A DNA stretch of 64,000 bases from Streptomyces typhae. GTDB lineage: Bacteria > Actinomycetota > Actinomycetes > Streptomycetales > Streptomycetaceae. Under the pieces are notes generated by a model, which had not been told where the DNA came from, did no database searches, and was given only the letters and a program-made list of their open reading frames with translations. Below are positions 1-12,460 of this stretch, piece after piece; positions within the stretch are counted from its first letter, which is position 1; each line of letters begins with the position of its first letter. The position numbers and the translations under genes were made by a program. Where the stretch lies: positions 482,184 through 546,183 of the forward strand of contig NZ_WPNZ01000002.1 of assembly GCF_009755605.1 (NCBI RefSeq), given 5' to 3'.

Positions 1-401
1 TCCGGATGCCGGGCATGGACGGCTTCGAGACCGCGACCAACATCAAGCGCCTCGACCAGACGAAGGACGTGCCCATCATCTTCCTGACGGGCACCGACAA
101 CGACGCGGGCTATGCCTTCCGGGGCTACGCGACGGGCGCGGCGGACTACCTCACCAAGCCCTTCGACCCCTGGGTGCTGCGCGCGAAGGTCACCGTCTTC
201 CTGGACCTGCACCGCAAGAACCAGCAGCTGGAGCGGATGCTCGCGCGCGAGCAGGTGCAGTTCGACGAGTTGTCCGAGCGGCTCGCCGTGGTCGAGCGCC
301 ATATGGCGGCGAGCACCCTGAACGACGTACTCGAACTGCGCCACCAGGTCACGCACATGGAGGAGCTGCTGCGGGAGATGCGGCGCGGACGGACCGGGTG
401 A
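1..401 (+). CDS. Response regulator receiver protein, 3' part only
   Basis: Reading frame is open from the first bases of the window to TGA at 399-401, so the 5' end lies outside. The visible 132 residues begin at the MPGMDGFE segment that follows the phospho-acceptor Asp of CheY-like receivers (the Asp itself is outside). The conserved switch Thr is seen in FLTGT and the conserved Lys in YLTKPFD. After the receiver comes a heptad-rich tail of about 60 residues (KNQQLERMLAREQ onward) that looks like a coiled coil, and no DNA-binding domain follows. It is therefore probably a stand-alone or N-terminally extended signalling protein whose output is through protein contacts, such as a hybrid histidine kinase C-terminus or single-domain regulator. 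It converges on the acyl-CoA synthetase gene with a 49-base gap. Confidence 0.8.
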   Translation, partial: RMPGMDGFETATNIKRLDQTKDVPIIFLTGTDNDAGYAFRGYATGAADYLTKPFDPWVLRAKVTVFLDLHRKNQQLERMLAREQVQFDELSERLAVVERHMAASTLNDVLELRHQVTHMEELLREMRRGRTG

Positions 402-450
402 CGGGACCGGGTGACCGGCCCGCCCGCGCCGACAGCCGTCGGGCTGCCGG

Positions 451-2340
<1,890 letters not shown>

Positions 2341-2444
2341 GACATCCTCCGGGCCCGCGACGGTGCGTGCGTCTGTCCTTATGGCTGACTGGCTGCCCAT
2401 TCACTGGGTGCGGCTACCACGCTCGCGCGCCTCTTCCGGCGCTT

Positions 2445-2462
2445 GTTTAACTTGCGAGTAAC
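2445..2462. promoter_or_regulatory. Imperfect dyad upstream of acyl-CoA ligase
   Basis: The bases GTTTAACTTGCGAGTAAC form an imperfect inverted repeat (TTAACT / AGTAA around TGCG) in an AT-richer patch about 105 bases upstream of the chosen GTG start. The form and position resemble TetR-family operators of lipid genes, but no regulator is encoded nearby, so assignment is inference only. Confidence 0.3.
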
Positions 2463-2580
2463 CTCCGAGCAGTGATCAGAGTAAAGGCCGCGCGGCCAGC
2501 GCGTAAGGGGATGCCGCCCTTCACTTGCCACGGGTTCTTTCTCACAGCGGGCGGGGCACGCCCGTGAGGGGAAGGGCAGG

Positions 2581-2628
2581 GAGCACGAAGAGCGCCCGCC
2601 CGGGACCGGGCGGGCGCTCTTCGTGCTC
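2581..2628 (-). terminator. Long hairpin terminator after lepA
   Basis: A 22-bp perfect stem (2581-2602 with 2607-2628) with a 4-base loop lies 30 bases beyond the lepA stop codon. There is no strong T-run, which is usual for Streptomyces terminators. It could also block readthrough toward the acyl-CoA ligase promoter. Confidence 0.75.
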
Positions 2629-2657
2629 CGGGGACCCCCGGGGGCGGTGCGCGGAGG

Positions 2658-4523
<1,866 letters not shown>

Positions 4524-4612
4524 GCAGGGTCCTGTCTCTTGAGGCGCCTTATGCCTCGGGTCGGATCGATACGTAGCCTCCATCGTCCCACGGGTGGGCC
4601 GCGGGGATCGGT

Positions 4613-4642
4613 TTGGGCCGGTCGGACGGCGGCTGGTACCGT
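4613..4642 (+). promoter_or_regulatory. Candidate promoter of rpsT
   Basis: TTGGGC (4613-4618) and TACCGT (4637-4642) are separated by 18 bases and lie about 85 bases before the rpsT start, a plausible housekeeping-sigma promoter. Prediction by eye only. Confidence 0.35.
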
Positions 4643-4724
4643 GGGCAGCTGTGTCTCGTAGCCCTCTCAGCGCGAGGCGCTTGTCAGAAAACTCGGCAGT
4701 ACCTGAACCTGAAAAGGCTCTTTC

Positions 4725-4991
4725 GTGGCGAACATCAAGTCCCAGATCAAGCGGAACAAGACCAACGAGAAGGCGCGCCTGCGCAACAAGGCCGTCAAGT
4801 CCTCGCTGAAGACCGCTGTCCGCAAGGCCCGCGAGGCCGTTGCCGCCGGTGACGCCCAGAAGGCGACCGAGCTGTCCCGCGAGGCCGCGCGCCAGCTGGA
4901 CAAGGCCGTCTCCAAGGGTGTCATCCACAAGAACCAGGCCGCCAACAAGAAGTCGGCGCTTGCTTCGAAGGTCGCGACCCTCAAGGGCTGA
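4725..4991 (+). CDS. rpsT: 30S ribosomal protein S20
   Basis: Complete 88-aa S20, a small helical primary binder of 16S rRNA. The start [21 protein letters not shown] and the Lys/Arg/Ala-rich helices match the family along the full length. The initiation codon is GTG at 4725, with a purine-rich stretch (CTGAAAAGG) six to ten bases upstream. It is transcribed alone, divergent from lepA, and is followed by two hairpins (5057-5096 and 5147-5183) before the repeat tract that precedes the holA 3' end. Confidence 0.97.
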   Translation: MANIKSQIKRNKTNEKARLRNKAVKSSLKTAVRKAREAVAAGDAQKATELSREAARQLDKAVSKGVIHKNQAANKKSALASKVATLKG

Positions 4992-5146
4992 GCAGTGATG
5001 TGACCGCTGGACGGACCCGAGCGGGCCCTCTCTCTTCCGCTCCCGCCCAGCACCCCGATCCACACGCGGCCTGCGTTCGCCACGCGGGTGTGGATCTACT
5101 CAGAGCTGTAGAGCTTCAGATCAGAGGTTTCTGAGCTTCAACCGAG

Positions 5147-5188
5147 ACCCCGCGTCTCGTCCCTTTTTGGGATGGGTGCGGGGTTTTT
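5147..5188 (+). terminator. Rho-independent terminator downstream of rpsT
   Basis: ACCCCGC (5147-5153) pairs with GCGGGGT (5178-5184), with an inner TCCC/GGGA helix, followed by TTTTT on the plus strand. A second hairpin, GATCCACAC paired with GTGTGGATC (5057-5096), lies nearer the stop codon. Together they form a double termination region. Confidence 0.65.
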
Positions 5189-5255
5189 GGGTTTGCGGGT
5201 CTTTGCGTTGGGGGTTCTGAGGGCTTCCGGGCTCGCTGACAGGGGGTGCCGCTCG

Positions 5256-5575
<320 letters not shown>

Positions 5576-6595
5576 CCACGGCCTTCTCCAGTGCGTACTC
5601 GGGGTCGTCGCCGCCTCCCTTGACGCCCGCGTCGGCCTCGGCGCAGGCACGCAGGGCTGCGGCGACGCCGTCCGGCGTCCACCCCCGCATCTGCTGCCGC
5701 ACCCGGTCGATCTTCCAGGGCGGCATCCCCAGCTCCCGGGCGAGGTCGGCGGGCCGTCCGCCGCGGGCGGAGGAGAGCTTGCCGATGGCCCGCACACCCT
5801 GCGCCAGGGCCGACGTGATCATCACGGGCGCGACACCGGTCGCCAGGGACCACCGCAGCGCCTCCAGGGCCTCCGCCGCCCGCCCCTCCACGGCCCGGTC
5901 GGCCACGGTGAAGCTGGAGGCCTCCGCCCGCCCCGTGTAGTACCGCCCGACGACCGCCTCGTCGATCGTGCCCTCGACGTCCGCGACGAGCTGCGCCGCC
6001 GCCGACGCCAGCTCCCGCAGATCACTGCCGATGGAGTCGACGAGGGCCTGGCACGCCTCCGGCGACGCCGACCGTCCGAGCGCCCGGAACTCACCCCGCA
6101 CGAAGGACAGCCGGTCCGCCGGCTTGGTCATCTTCGGGCAGGCGACCTCCCGCGCCCCCGCCTTGCGCGCCGCGTCGAGGAGCCCCTTGCCCTTGGCACC
6201 GCCCGCGTGCAGCAGCACGAGCGTGATCTCCTCGGCGGGCGCCCCCAGATACGCCTTCACGTCCTTGACGGTGTCCGCCGACAGGTCCTGCGCGTTGCGG
6301 ACGACGACCACCTTGCGCTCGGCGAACAGCGAGGGGCTGGTCAGCTCGGCGAGCGTGCCCGGCGCCAGCTGGTCGGGCGTGAGGTCCCGCACGTCCGTGT
6401 CGGCGTCCGCCGCCCGCGCGGCGGCGACGACCTCCTGCACGGCACGGTCGAGCAGCAGATCCTCCTGCCCCACGGCGACCGTGACAGGAGCGAGCGGGTT
6501 GTCGTGTGCGTTCTTCCTGGCCATCGTCGCCAAGCATCCCACGCGCCACTGACAGCCCGGCGCGTCCCGCTTCACCGGTACCGGAGAATGTGCAG

Positions 6596-6841
6596 GTGAC
6601 CGACGTACGACATGTCCTGGTACTGCCCGACCGCGACGCCGCGGAACAGATCGCCGAAGAGCTCCCCGACCGCTTCGGCGTCCGCGACGAACCCCAGCTC
6701 GTCCGCGACGCCCTCGCCGGCGAGGACGACGCCGAGGACGCTCAGTGGCTGGTGGTCGTCGAGGACCCCGAGCGGCGCCTCGACCCCACGGAACTGGACG
6801 CCCTGGCGGCCGAGTTCGACGGCTGGCTGGAGGCACCGTGA
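6596..6841 (+). CDS. Small acidic protein of unknown function
   Basis: An 81-aa acidic protein (VTDVRHVLVLPDRDAAEQ...). GTG at 6596 is chosen because GGAG lies nine bases upstream; GTG at 6590 is possible. It predicts an alpha/beta fold: a beta strand (HVLVLPD), helix (DAAEQIAEELPDRF), a second strand (QWLVVVED) and a final helix (PTELDALAAEFDGWL). No catalytic motif or family is recognised. Codon use has the expected third-position G/C bias, and the gene sits in the divergent gap between holA and the YceI gene, where Streptomyces genomes commonly carry a short hypothetical gene. Confidence 0.7.
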   Translation: MTDVRHVLVLPDRDAAEQIAEELPDRFGVRDEPQLVRDALAGEDDAEDAQWLVVVEDPERRLDPTELDALAAEFDGWLEAP

Positions 6842-6903
6842 CCCGGGCCCCCGCGCCGTGACCCAGGCCGGCACGCCAGCCCGGCAGGGGGCCTTCCGCC
6901 CGG

Positions 6904-7785
6904 TCAGCTCTTGGGCAGGACCTGGATGTCCAGCTCGATGGTGATACTGGCGCCGACCGCCGCGATGCCACGGGCGAGCATCGTCTGCCAGGTGATGGTG
7001 AAGTCGTCCCGGTGCAGCTCGGTCGTCGCCCTGCACGCGGCCCGCGTCTCGCCCTCCAGGCCGTGCCCGACCCCGAGGTACTCCGTGTCCAGCGTCACCG
7101 TCCGCGTCACACCGTGCAGCGAGAGCGCCCCGGTGATCGCCCAGCGCGTGCCTCCCTTGTGCACGAACCGGTCGCTGTAGAACTCCATCGTCGGGAACCG
7201 CGCCACATCCAGGAAGTCCCCCGACCGCAGATGGTCGTCGCGCATCTTCACGGCCGTGTCGATGGACGAGGCGTCGATCACGACGTGCATCGCGGACTCC
7301 TCCATCCGCTCGGCCAGCCGTATCACCCCCGCGAACGTGTTGAACCGGCCGCGGATCCGCGCCAGACCGATATGCCGTGCCGTGAACGCGATCGAGGAGT
7401 GCAGCGGGTCCAGGTCCCAGTCCCCGGGCTCCGGCAACGCCGCGAGCTGCGCGATCTGCAGCGTCACATCCCCCATCGACGCATGCGCACCGTCACCCAC
7501 CGTGACGTTCGCCCGGTACGGCGTGAACCCCTCCGCCGACACCGCCAAGCGGTACTCCCCCGCCGGCACCGTCGCCACGAACGACCCGAACGGGTCCGTC
7601 CCCCCAGTGACGACCTTGCGCCCCATGACGTCCGTGACGGTCAGCTCGGCGTGCTGCACCGGCTCGTTGACCGGGTCCAGCACCCGACAACTGAGCACTC
7701 CCGCGCCGGTGGGCACCGCCACCGCCGACAGCGGACCGGACCTCCCGCCTCGGCTCGAAAGATTTCCCAGCCACCGGCCGAACAC
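6904..7785 (-). CDS. YceI family protein with N-terminal carboxypeptidase-regulatory-like domain
   Basis: Two parts are seen. Residues about 25-100 form a beta-sandwich of the carboxypeptidase-regulatory type (CRVLDPVNEPVQHAELTVTD, then GEYRLAVSAEGFTPY). Residues about 120-293 are a YceI lipocalin-like barrel, with the opening strand DPLHSSIAFTARHIGLARI and the closing strands ITIELDIQVLP; such barrels bind polyisoprenoid-like lipids. No signal peptide is evident, so it is likely cytoplasmic or exported by another route. GTG at 7785 (VFGRWLGNLSS) is chosen, preceded by a G-rich segment; the frame could also open at TTG 7827. Ligand unknown. It stands alone between the divergent small gene and comEC. 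Confidence 0.85.
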   Translation of the reverse strand: MFGRWLGNLSSRGGRSGPLSAVAVPTGAGVLSCRVLDPVNEPVQHAELTVTDVMGRKVVTGGTDPFGSFVATVPAGEYRLAVSAEGFTPYRANVTVGDGAHASMGDVTLQIAQLAALPEPGDWDLDPLHSSIAFTARHIGLARIRGRFNTFAGVIRLAERMEESAMHVVIDASSIDTAVKMRDDHLRSGDFLDVARFPTMEFYSDRFVHKGGTRWAITGALSLHGVTRTVTLDTEYLGVGHGLEGETRAACRATTELHRDDFTITWQTMLARGIAAVGASITIELDIQVLPKS

Positions 7786-8086
7786 CGCGACACACCCCCG
7801 AGGGCCTTGACAACACAACACTTGCAACGAAGAGGCATTCGATCACCGTTGCGGCTTTCGATGCAAACGCGCACGCTTCAACAAGAACATTGCAGAAATG
7901 ACCGGACCGCCCCCGCTGTCCCCCTGACCCGAATTAATCGTTCCGCCCGACTTCGCCACACCTGCGCTCCCTGTCCGCCCTTACCGAACGTAACCGCTCC
8001 CGCTTCCGCTTTCCGCTTCCCCCGGGGGCTTCCCCCCCCCTCCCCCCTCCCCCTCCCCCACCCGCCCCGCCCTCACCGCCGAGTCG
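7786..8086. other. Intergenic gap with a G-rich (minus-strand) tract
   Basis: No gene is seen in these 301 bases. Positions 8029-8076 are almost pure C with short T interruptions on the plus strand, so the transcript of comEC (minus) would carry runs of G just after the stop codon. The rest (7830-7950) is less GC-rich and could hold the YceI promoter. Confidence 0.6.
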
Positions 8087-10786
8087 TCACCGCCGAGTCG
8101 TCACCCGCAACCCGACCGCCTCGCCGCCACCCGCACCTCGCCCAGGCGCCCCTGTTGCCGCCCCCGCCCCGGTCCGCCCTCCGGTCACCGCGATCGCGCC
8201 GCTCGTGTCCGTCCGCACCACCCTCGCGCCCCCGGCCCGCAGTGCCGCCACCGTCCGGGGCGAGGGGTGACCGTAGGGGTTGTCCGCGCCGCACGAGATC
8301 AGCGCGAGCCTCGCTCCCGTCTGCCGCAGCAGCAACGGGTCCTGGTACGCGGAACCGTGATGCGCCACTTTCAACACATCCACCCCCGCAAGGCCCGCCC
8401 CGCCCGGCGTGCGCAACAGGGCACGCTGTGCTGGTGGTTCGAGGTCCCCGAGCAGCAGCAGCGACAGCCCCGCGACCCGCACCGACAACGTGACGCTCGC
8501 GTCGTTCGGCCCCTCCGGACGCCCCGCCCCGCCTGGCGGCGGCCAGAGCACCCGCCAGTCCAACTCCCCCGCCCTCCGCCGCTCCCCCGCCACGGCCGCC
8601 GTCACCGGAATCCCGCGCGCCGCCGCCTGCCCGCGCACGAACGCGGCCTGCCCCGGCGGCTCTTGAAATCCCGTCGTCTGGATCGCCCCCACCGAGCGCC
8701 CCCGCAACACCCCCGGCAACCCCGCCACATGGTCCGCGTGGAAGTGCGTGAGCAGCACCAACGGCACCCGCGTGACCCCGAGCGACCGCAGACACCGGTC
8801 GACCAGCACCGGATCGGGCCCCGCGTCGACCACCACCCCCGCACCCTCGCCCACCGCGAGCACGGTCGCGTCTCCCTGCCCCACGTCGCACATCACCAGC
8901 CGCCACCCCGGAGGCGGCCACCCCACGACGACCCTGGTGAGCGGCGGTGGCTGCACGATCACCAGGAGGAGCAGCAGCACACACAGGACACTCAGCCACG
9001 GGTGCCGTGCCAGCCTCCCGCAGGCCAGGACCGCCCCGGCCGTGACGACCGCAAGCAGCAGCGCGCCGCCCCAACTGCCCGGCCAGTCGACCCCGTTGCC
9101 CGGCAGCGCCGCCCCGGTCCGCGCGATGCCCGCGATCCACTCCACCGGCCATCTCGCGCACCATACGATGCCCTTCGCCACCGGCATGGCCACGGGCGCC
9201 ACCGCCAGCGCCGCGAACCCCAGCACCGTGGCGGGCGCGACCGCGAACTCCGCCAGCAGGTTGCACGGCACCGCCACCAGACTCACCCGTGCCGCGAGCA
9301 CCGCCACCACCGGCGCGCACACCGCCTGCGCCGCCGCCGCTGCCGCCAATGCCTCCGCCGGCCGCCCCGGAACCCCCCGCCGCCGCAGCGCCGCGCTCCA
9401 CCTCGGCGTCAGCAGGAGCAACGCCCCCGTGGCGAGCACCGAAAGCAGGAACCCGTAACTACGCGCCAGCCACGGGTCGTACAGCACAAGGAGCAGCACC
9501 GCCGCCGCCAGCGCGGGCACCAGCGATCTGCGCCGCCCCGTACCGATCGCCAGCAGCACGATCAGCCCGCACGCCGCCGCCCTCAGCACACTCGGCTCCG
9601 GCCTGCACACCACGACGAACCCGAGCGTCAGTCCCCCACCGAGCAGCGCCGTCGTCCGCAGCGGGATCCCCAGCCTCGGAGCGAGTCCCCGCCGCTCCGC
9701 ACGGTGCGCGGTGCCGGGCGGGCCGATCAGCAGGGCCAGGACGATGGTGAGGTTGGCGCCGCTCACCGCCAGCAGATGCGTGAGGTCGGTCGCCCTGAAC
9801 GCCTGGTCCAGGTCCGGCGGGACCCTGGCCGTGTCCCCGATCACCAGGCCCGGCAGCAGCGCGCGAGCATCGTCCGGCAGCCCGTCCGTCGCTTCCCGCA
9901 GTCCCGCCCGCAACTGCCCCGCGAGCCGCTGCGTCCTCGACGGCCCTCCGACGATCGGCGGCCCCCGCCCCTCGGACACCCGCAGCACCGCCGCCGTCCG
10001 CTCGCTCCCCGGCCACGGCGCCGCGAGAGTGCCCCGCACCCGGAGCCGCGTCGACGGCAACAACTCCAACCAGGCCGCTTGCCCTGCGGCCGCCTCCCCT
10101 GAGACCGCCTCGCGTCCAACCGTCTCCCCTGCGATCGTCTTCCTTCCGGCTGCTTCCCCTGCGACCGTCTCGCGTCCGGCCGCCTCCCGCGCGATCGCCT
10201 CCCGTCCGGTTGCCTCCTCTGCGATCGCCTCGCGTGCGGCCGCTCCCGCTCCGTCGCCGTCCTCCCCTTTCTCCTCCCGCACCACGACCAGCACCGGCGC
10301 CCGCGTCCTCCTCGTCGTGCCATCGGTCTCCCTGACCCGGACCACCTCGGCGTTCATCACGATCGACGGTGGTGCCGCGCGGTCCCCCGTCACCCGAGGT
10401 CGGGTGCGGTGCGGGTCCGACGTCACCTCTACCTCCGCCATCACCTCCGCGTACCGCTCGGCGAGGGCGGGGACCGGGCCCCGGTGCAGGTCCGCTCCAT
10501 GCAGACCGGCCACCGCCGCCGACGCGGCGGTACACAGCAGGGCGGCCGCCGCACCGATCCGGGACCCGGGCCGCGGCGTCCCGCGTCGGACGGGACCCGC
10601 ACGGCCGTCGGCGGGTCCGCCGCCTGGCCCGACTCCACGTCCGCTCGCCGTCCACGACACCAGGAGGGCTCCGGCCACCACGACGCAGACCACGCCCCCG
10701 GTCGCCACCAAGTGGGGCGGAGCCGTCAGCGCGAGGGCTGCCGCCGCCCAGGCACCTAGGGCAGGCGGCACCAGGCGCAGGTCCAT
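8087..10786 (-). CDS. comEC: ComEC/Rec2 family DNA-uptake channel protein
   Basis: Predicted inner-membrane DNA-translocation channel of 899 aa, beginning MDLRLVPPALGAWAAAAL at ATG 10786 with GAAGG just upstream. N-terminal TM helices are followed by an OB-like region, the polytopic Competence domain (about residues 270-570; LAVSGANLTIVLALLIGPP is typical) and a C-terminal metallo-beta-lactamase domain with HFHADHVAG near residue 682. Residues about 179-237 are an unusual insertion of degenerate repeats, alternating GREAIAREAA and GRETVAGEAA types, encoded by about 30-bp DNA repeats. It is downstream of comEA with a 137-base gap. Streptomyces are not known for natural competence, so the biological role is open. 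Confidence 0.92.
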   Translation of the reverse strand: MDLRLVPPALGAWAAAALALTAPPHLVATGGVVCVVVAGALLVSWTASGRGVGPGGGPADGRAGPVRRGTPRPGSRIGAAAALLCTAASAAVAGLHGADLHRGPVPALAERYAEVMAEVEVTSDPHRTRPRVTGDRAAPPSIVMNAEVVRVRETDGTTRRTRAPVLVVVREEKGEDGDGAGAAAREAIAEEATGREAIAREAAGRETVAGEAAGRKTIAGETVGREAVSGEAAAGQAAWLELLPSTRLRVRGTLAAPWPGSERTAAVLRVSEGRGPPIVGGPSRTQRLAGQLRAGLREATDGLPDDARALLPGLVIGDTARVPPDLDQAFRATDLTHLLAVSGANLTIVLALLIGPPGTAHRAERRGLAPRLGIPLRTTALLGGGLTLGFVVVCRPEPSVLRAAACGLIVLLAIGTGRRRSLVPALAAAVLLLVLYDPWLARSYGFLLSVLATGALLLLTPRWSAALRRRGVPGRPAEALAAAAAAQAVCAPVVAVLAARVSLVAVPCNLLAEFAVAPATVLGFAALAVAPVAMPVAKGIVWCARWPVEWIAGIARTGAALPGNGVDWPGSWGGALLLAVVTAGAVLACGRLARHPWLSVLCVLLLLLVIVQPPPLTRVVVGWPPPGWRLVMCDVGQGDATVLAVGEGAGVVVDAGPDPVLVDRCLRSLGVTRVPLVLLTHFHADHVAGLPGVLRGRSVGAIQTTGFQEPPGQAAFVRGQAAARGIPVTAAVAGERRRAGELDWRVLWPPPGGAGRPEGPNDASVTLSVRVAGLSLLLLGDLEPPAQRALLRTPGGAGLAGVDVLKVAHHGSAYQDPLLLRQTGARLALISCGADNPYGHPSPRTVAALRAGGARVVRTDTSGAIAVTGGRTGAGAATGAPGRGAGGGEAVGLRVTTRR
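10075..10245. repeat. Degenerate 15/30-bp repeats inside comEC
   Basis: The plus strand shows alternating 15-base words such as GCCTCCCGTCCGGTT and GCCTCCTCTGCGATC, about ten in a row with substitutions but no frame change. They encode the Ala/Gly/Glu/Arg-rich insertion in ComEC between the OB-like region and the channel domain. Confidence 0.75.
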
Positions 10787-10923
10787 CGGGCCTTCGGGAC
10801 GCGATGGCGCGCTGCCGCGCACCCCCTGGCCGCCGCGCGTCCCCCGGCCGGGGCGTCGGCCGAGCGCCACGGAGTCGCCACCCCCTACGGCAGCGGGGAC
10901 GGTCGGCGGCCGTCCCGCGCGCC

Positions 10924-12204
10924 TCACGGCCGCACCAGGTTCTGCAAGTCCGCGAAGCGCTTCTCGCCGATGCCGTTGACTTCCCTGAGCTCGTCCACGG
11001 ATCGGAATCCGCCGTGCTCCGTGCGGTAGTCGATGATGTGCCGCGCGAGGACCGGGCCCACGCCGGGCAATGTGTCGAGTTGCTCGACGGTGGCCGTGTT
11101 GAGGCCGACGGGCCCGGTCCCAGTACCGGTGGATCCGGCCACGGCTCCGGTGGATCCGGCTTCCGCTCCGGTGGATCCGCCCGACCCGGCCGTCCCCGGG
11201 CCGCTCGGTACCGGCCCTGGGGCTCCTCCGCCCGGCCCGGAGCCCACGCCCGCCGGTGCGGGGGCACCTACTACGAGTTGCTCGCCGTCCACCAGGAGCC
11301 GGGCCCGGTTGAGGCCGTCCGTCCGCACGCCCGCGCGGACCCCGCCCGCCGCCCGTAACGCGTCGGCCACACGCGAGCCTGCGGGCAGCCGCCGCACCCC
11401 GGGATCGTGGACCTTGCCCCCGACGTCCACGACTACCCCGCCGGTCCCGGCCGCCGAAGTGCCCGCGTCCGGTCCCGGCGACGTTCCCGAGGGCGTACCC
11501 GGAGGCGTTCCCGGTGCGGGGGAAGGCTCGGCCTCGCCGCCCTGGCCTGCCGCGCCCACCACCTCCGGCGGCGGCACCGACTGCGTGCGCCCGGACCAGA
11601 AGTGCTGCGCCGCGAAGACAGCGGCCACGACCAGGACGAGACCGAGGGCCACGACGTTCCGGCGCTCCACACCGCACCGCAACCGCAGCCAGACCGGCAG
11701 CCGCTCGCGCACCGCGAGCCCGGCCCGCGTCCGCCACGACGGCGGCTCGGCGACGGGCTCGGCCCGCGGTTCAGGGGACGGCTCCGTCGGCGGCTCGGGC
11801 TCCGCTCCTGCGTGCGTCCGAGGCAGAATCCCCGGATCCGCCCGAGCGGCGGTGCCTGCCACCGTCCCCGGCCCCAGCCCTGGTTCCGGTCCCGGCCCGG
11901 CGCCTGGCCCCAGCCCCGGTTCAGCGAACAGCGTCTCCGCCCGCAACCGCATCGCCTCCGCCGCCGCTCGCCTGCGTCGGGCTCGTCGCCGGGCGTGGCG
12001 GCGGGTCATGTGGCCGACGGCCACGTGGTGTTCCGCCGGACTGCTGTCTTCCGCTGAGCCGCTGCGCTCCGCTGGGCCTTTGTGCTCCGCCGGGCCGCTG
12101 CGGTCAGCCAGGTTGCCGTGCTCCACCGACCCGCTGTGTTCCACCGGGCTGCCGTGCCCCACCGACCTGCTGTGTTCCGTCCGTGACGGTGATCGAAGTG
12201 CCAT
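10924..12204 (-). CDS. comEA: ComEA family helix-hairpin-helix DNA-binding protein
   Basis: Membrane-anchored DNA receptor of the competence family, 426 aa. Residues 1-65 are degenerate repeats (SGSVEHG, SGPAEHK, GPAERSGSAED) followed by a very basic segment ([18 protein letters not shown]), a Pro/Glu linker, one TM helix (VVALGLVLVVAAVFAA, near 190-205), an SLBB-type domain (VVVDVGGKVHDPGVRRLP...) and a C-terminal double helix-hairpin-helix (LNTATVEQLDTLPGVGPVLA, then INGIG-like VNGIGEKRF). ATG at 12204 is preceded by TAGCGT seven bases away, suggesting leaderless transcription; an ATG at 12009 would skip the repeats. It is followed by comEC. The N-terminal extension is longer than usual for the family. 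Confidence 0.88.
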   Translation of the reverse strand: MALRSPSRTEHSRSVGHGSPVEHSGSVEHGNLADRSGPAEHKGPAERSGSAEDSSPAEHHVAVGHMTRRHARRRARRRRAAAEAMRLRAETLFAEPGLGPGAGPGPEPGLGPGTVAGTAARADPGILPRTHAGAEPEPPTEPSPEPRAEPVAEPPSWRTRAGLAVRERLPVWLRLRCGVERRNVVALGLVLVVAAVFAAQHFWSGRTQSVPPPEVVGAAGQGGEAEPSPAPGTPPGTPSGTSPGPDAGTSAAGTGGVVVDVGGKVHDPGVRRLPAGSRVADALRAAGGVRAGVRTDGLNRARLLVDGEQLVVGAPAPAGVGSGPGGGAPGPVPSGPGTAGSGGSTGAEAGSTGAVAGSTGTGTGPVGLNTATVEQLDTLPGVGPVLARHIIDYRTEHGGFRSVDELREVNGIGEKRFADLQNLVRP

Positions 12205-12273
12205 GCCGAAAACGCTAGGCCTGACACCGACATCGCGTTGATCTTGGCCAATTCCCGGGGATTACTCAGCAGT

Positions 12274-12282
12274 TGTGGACAA
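12274..12282 (-). promoter_or_regulatory. Perfect DnaA-box consensus upstream of comEA
   Basis: TGTGGACAA, the reverse complement of the Streptomyces DnaA-box consensus TTGTCCACA, lies 70 bases upstream of the comEA start. A single box far from oriC could be a DnaA-responsive site or chance. Confidence 0.5.
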
Positions 12283-12330
12283 CGTCGTCACCCGCACGAG
12301 CGAGCGCCGTGACCATCGTGTGCAAGGGCA

Positions 12331-12413
12331 TCGATGAATGTCCGCAACATCCGCCAACATCCGCATATCACCGCGCACATCCGCGCACATCCGCGCACAT
12401 CCACATGTAGCCG
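12331..12413. repeat. CATCCGC short tandem repeats
   Basis: Between comEA and degV, the words AACATCCGC and CACATCCGCG occur at least seven times within about 80 bases, spaced 9-10 bases apart. No gene is assigned here although frames stay open because of the repeat. Confidence 0.7.
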
Positions 12414-12460
12414 TGTGTATCCGCATAAGGCGGCACGCACCGGCGTACGGGCGAGGCGCC

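Noticed and set aside
4667..5083. Minus-strand frame opposite rpsT continuing into lepA
   Set aside because: Antisense to rpsT; the LepA start is fixed by the ribosome site at 4523.
10369..12241. Plus-strand Arg/Pro-rich frames opposite comEC and comEA
   Set aside because: They are mirror images of the minus-strand genes with no coding features.
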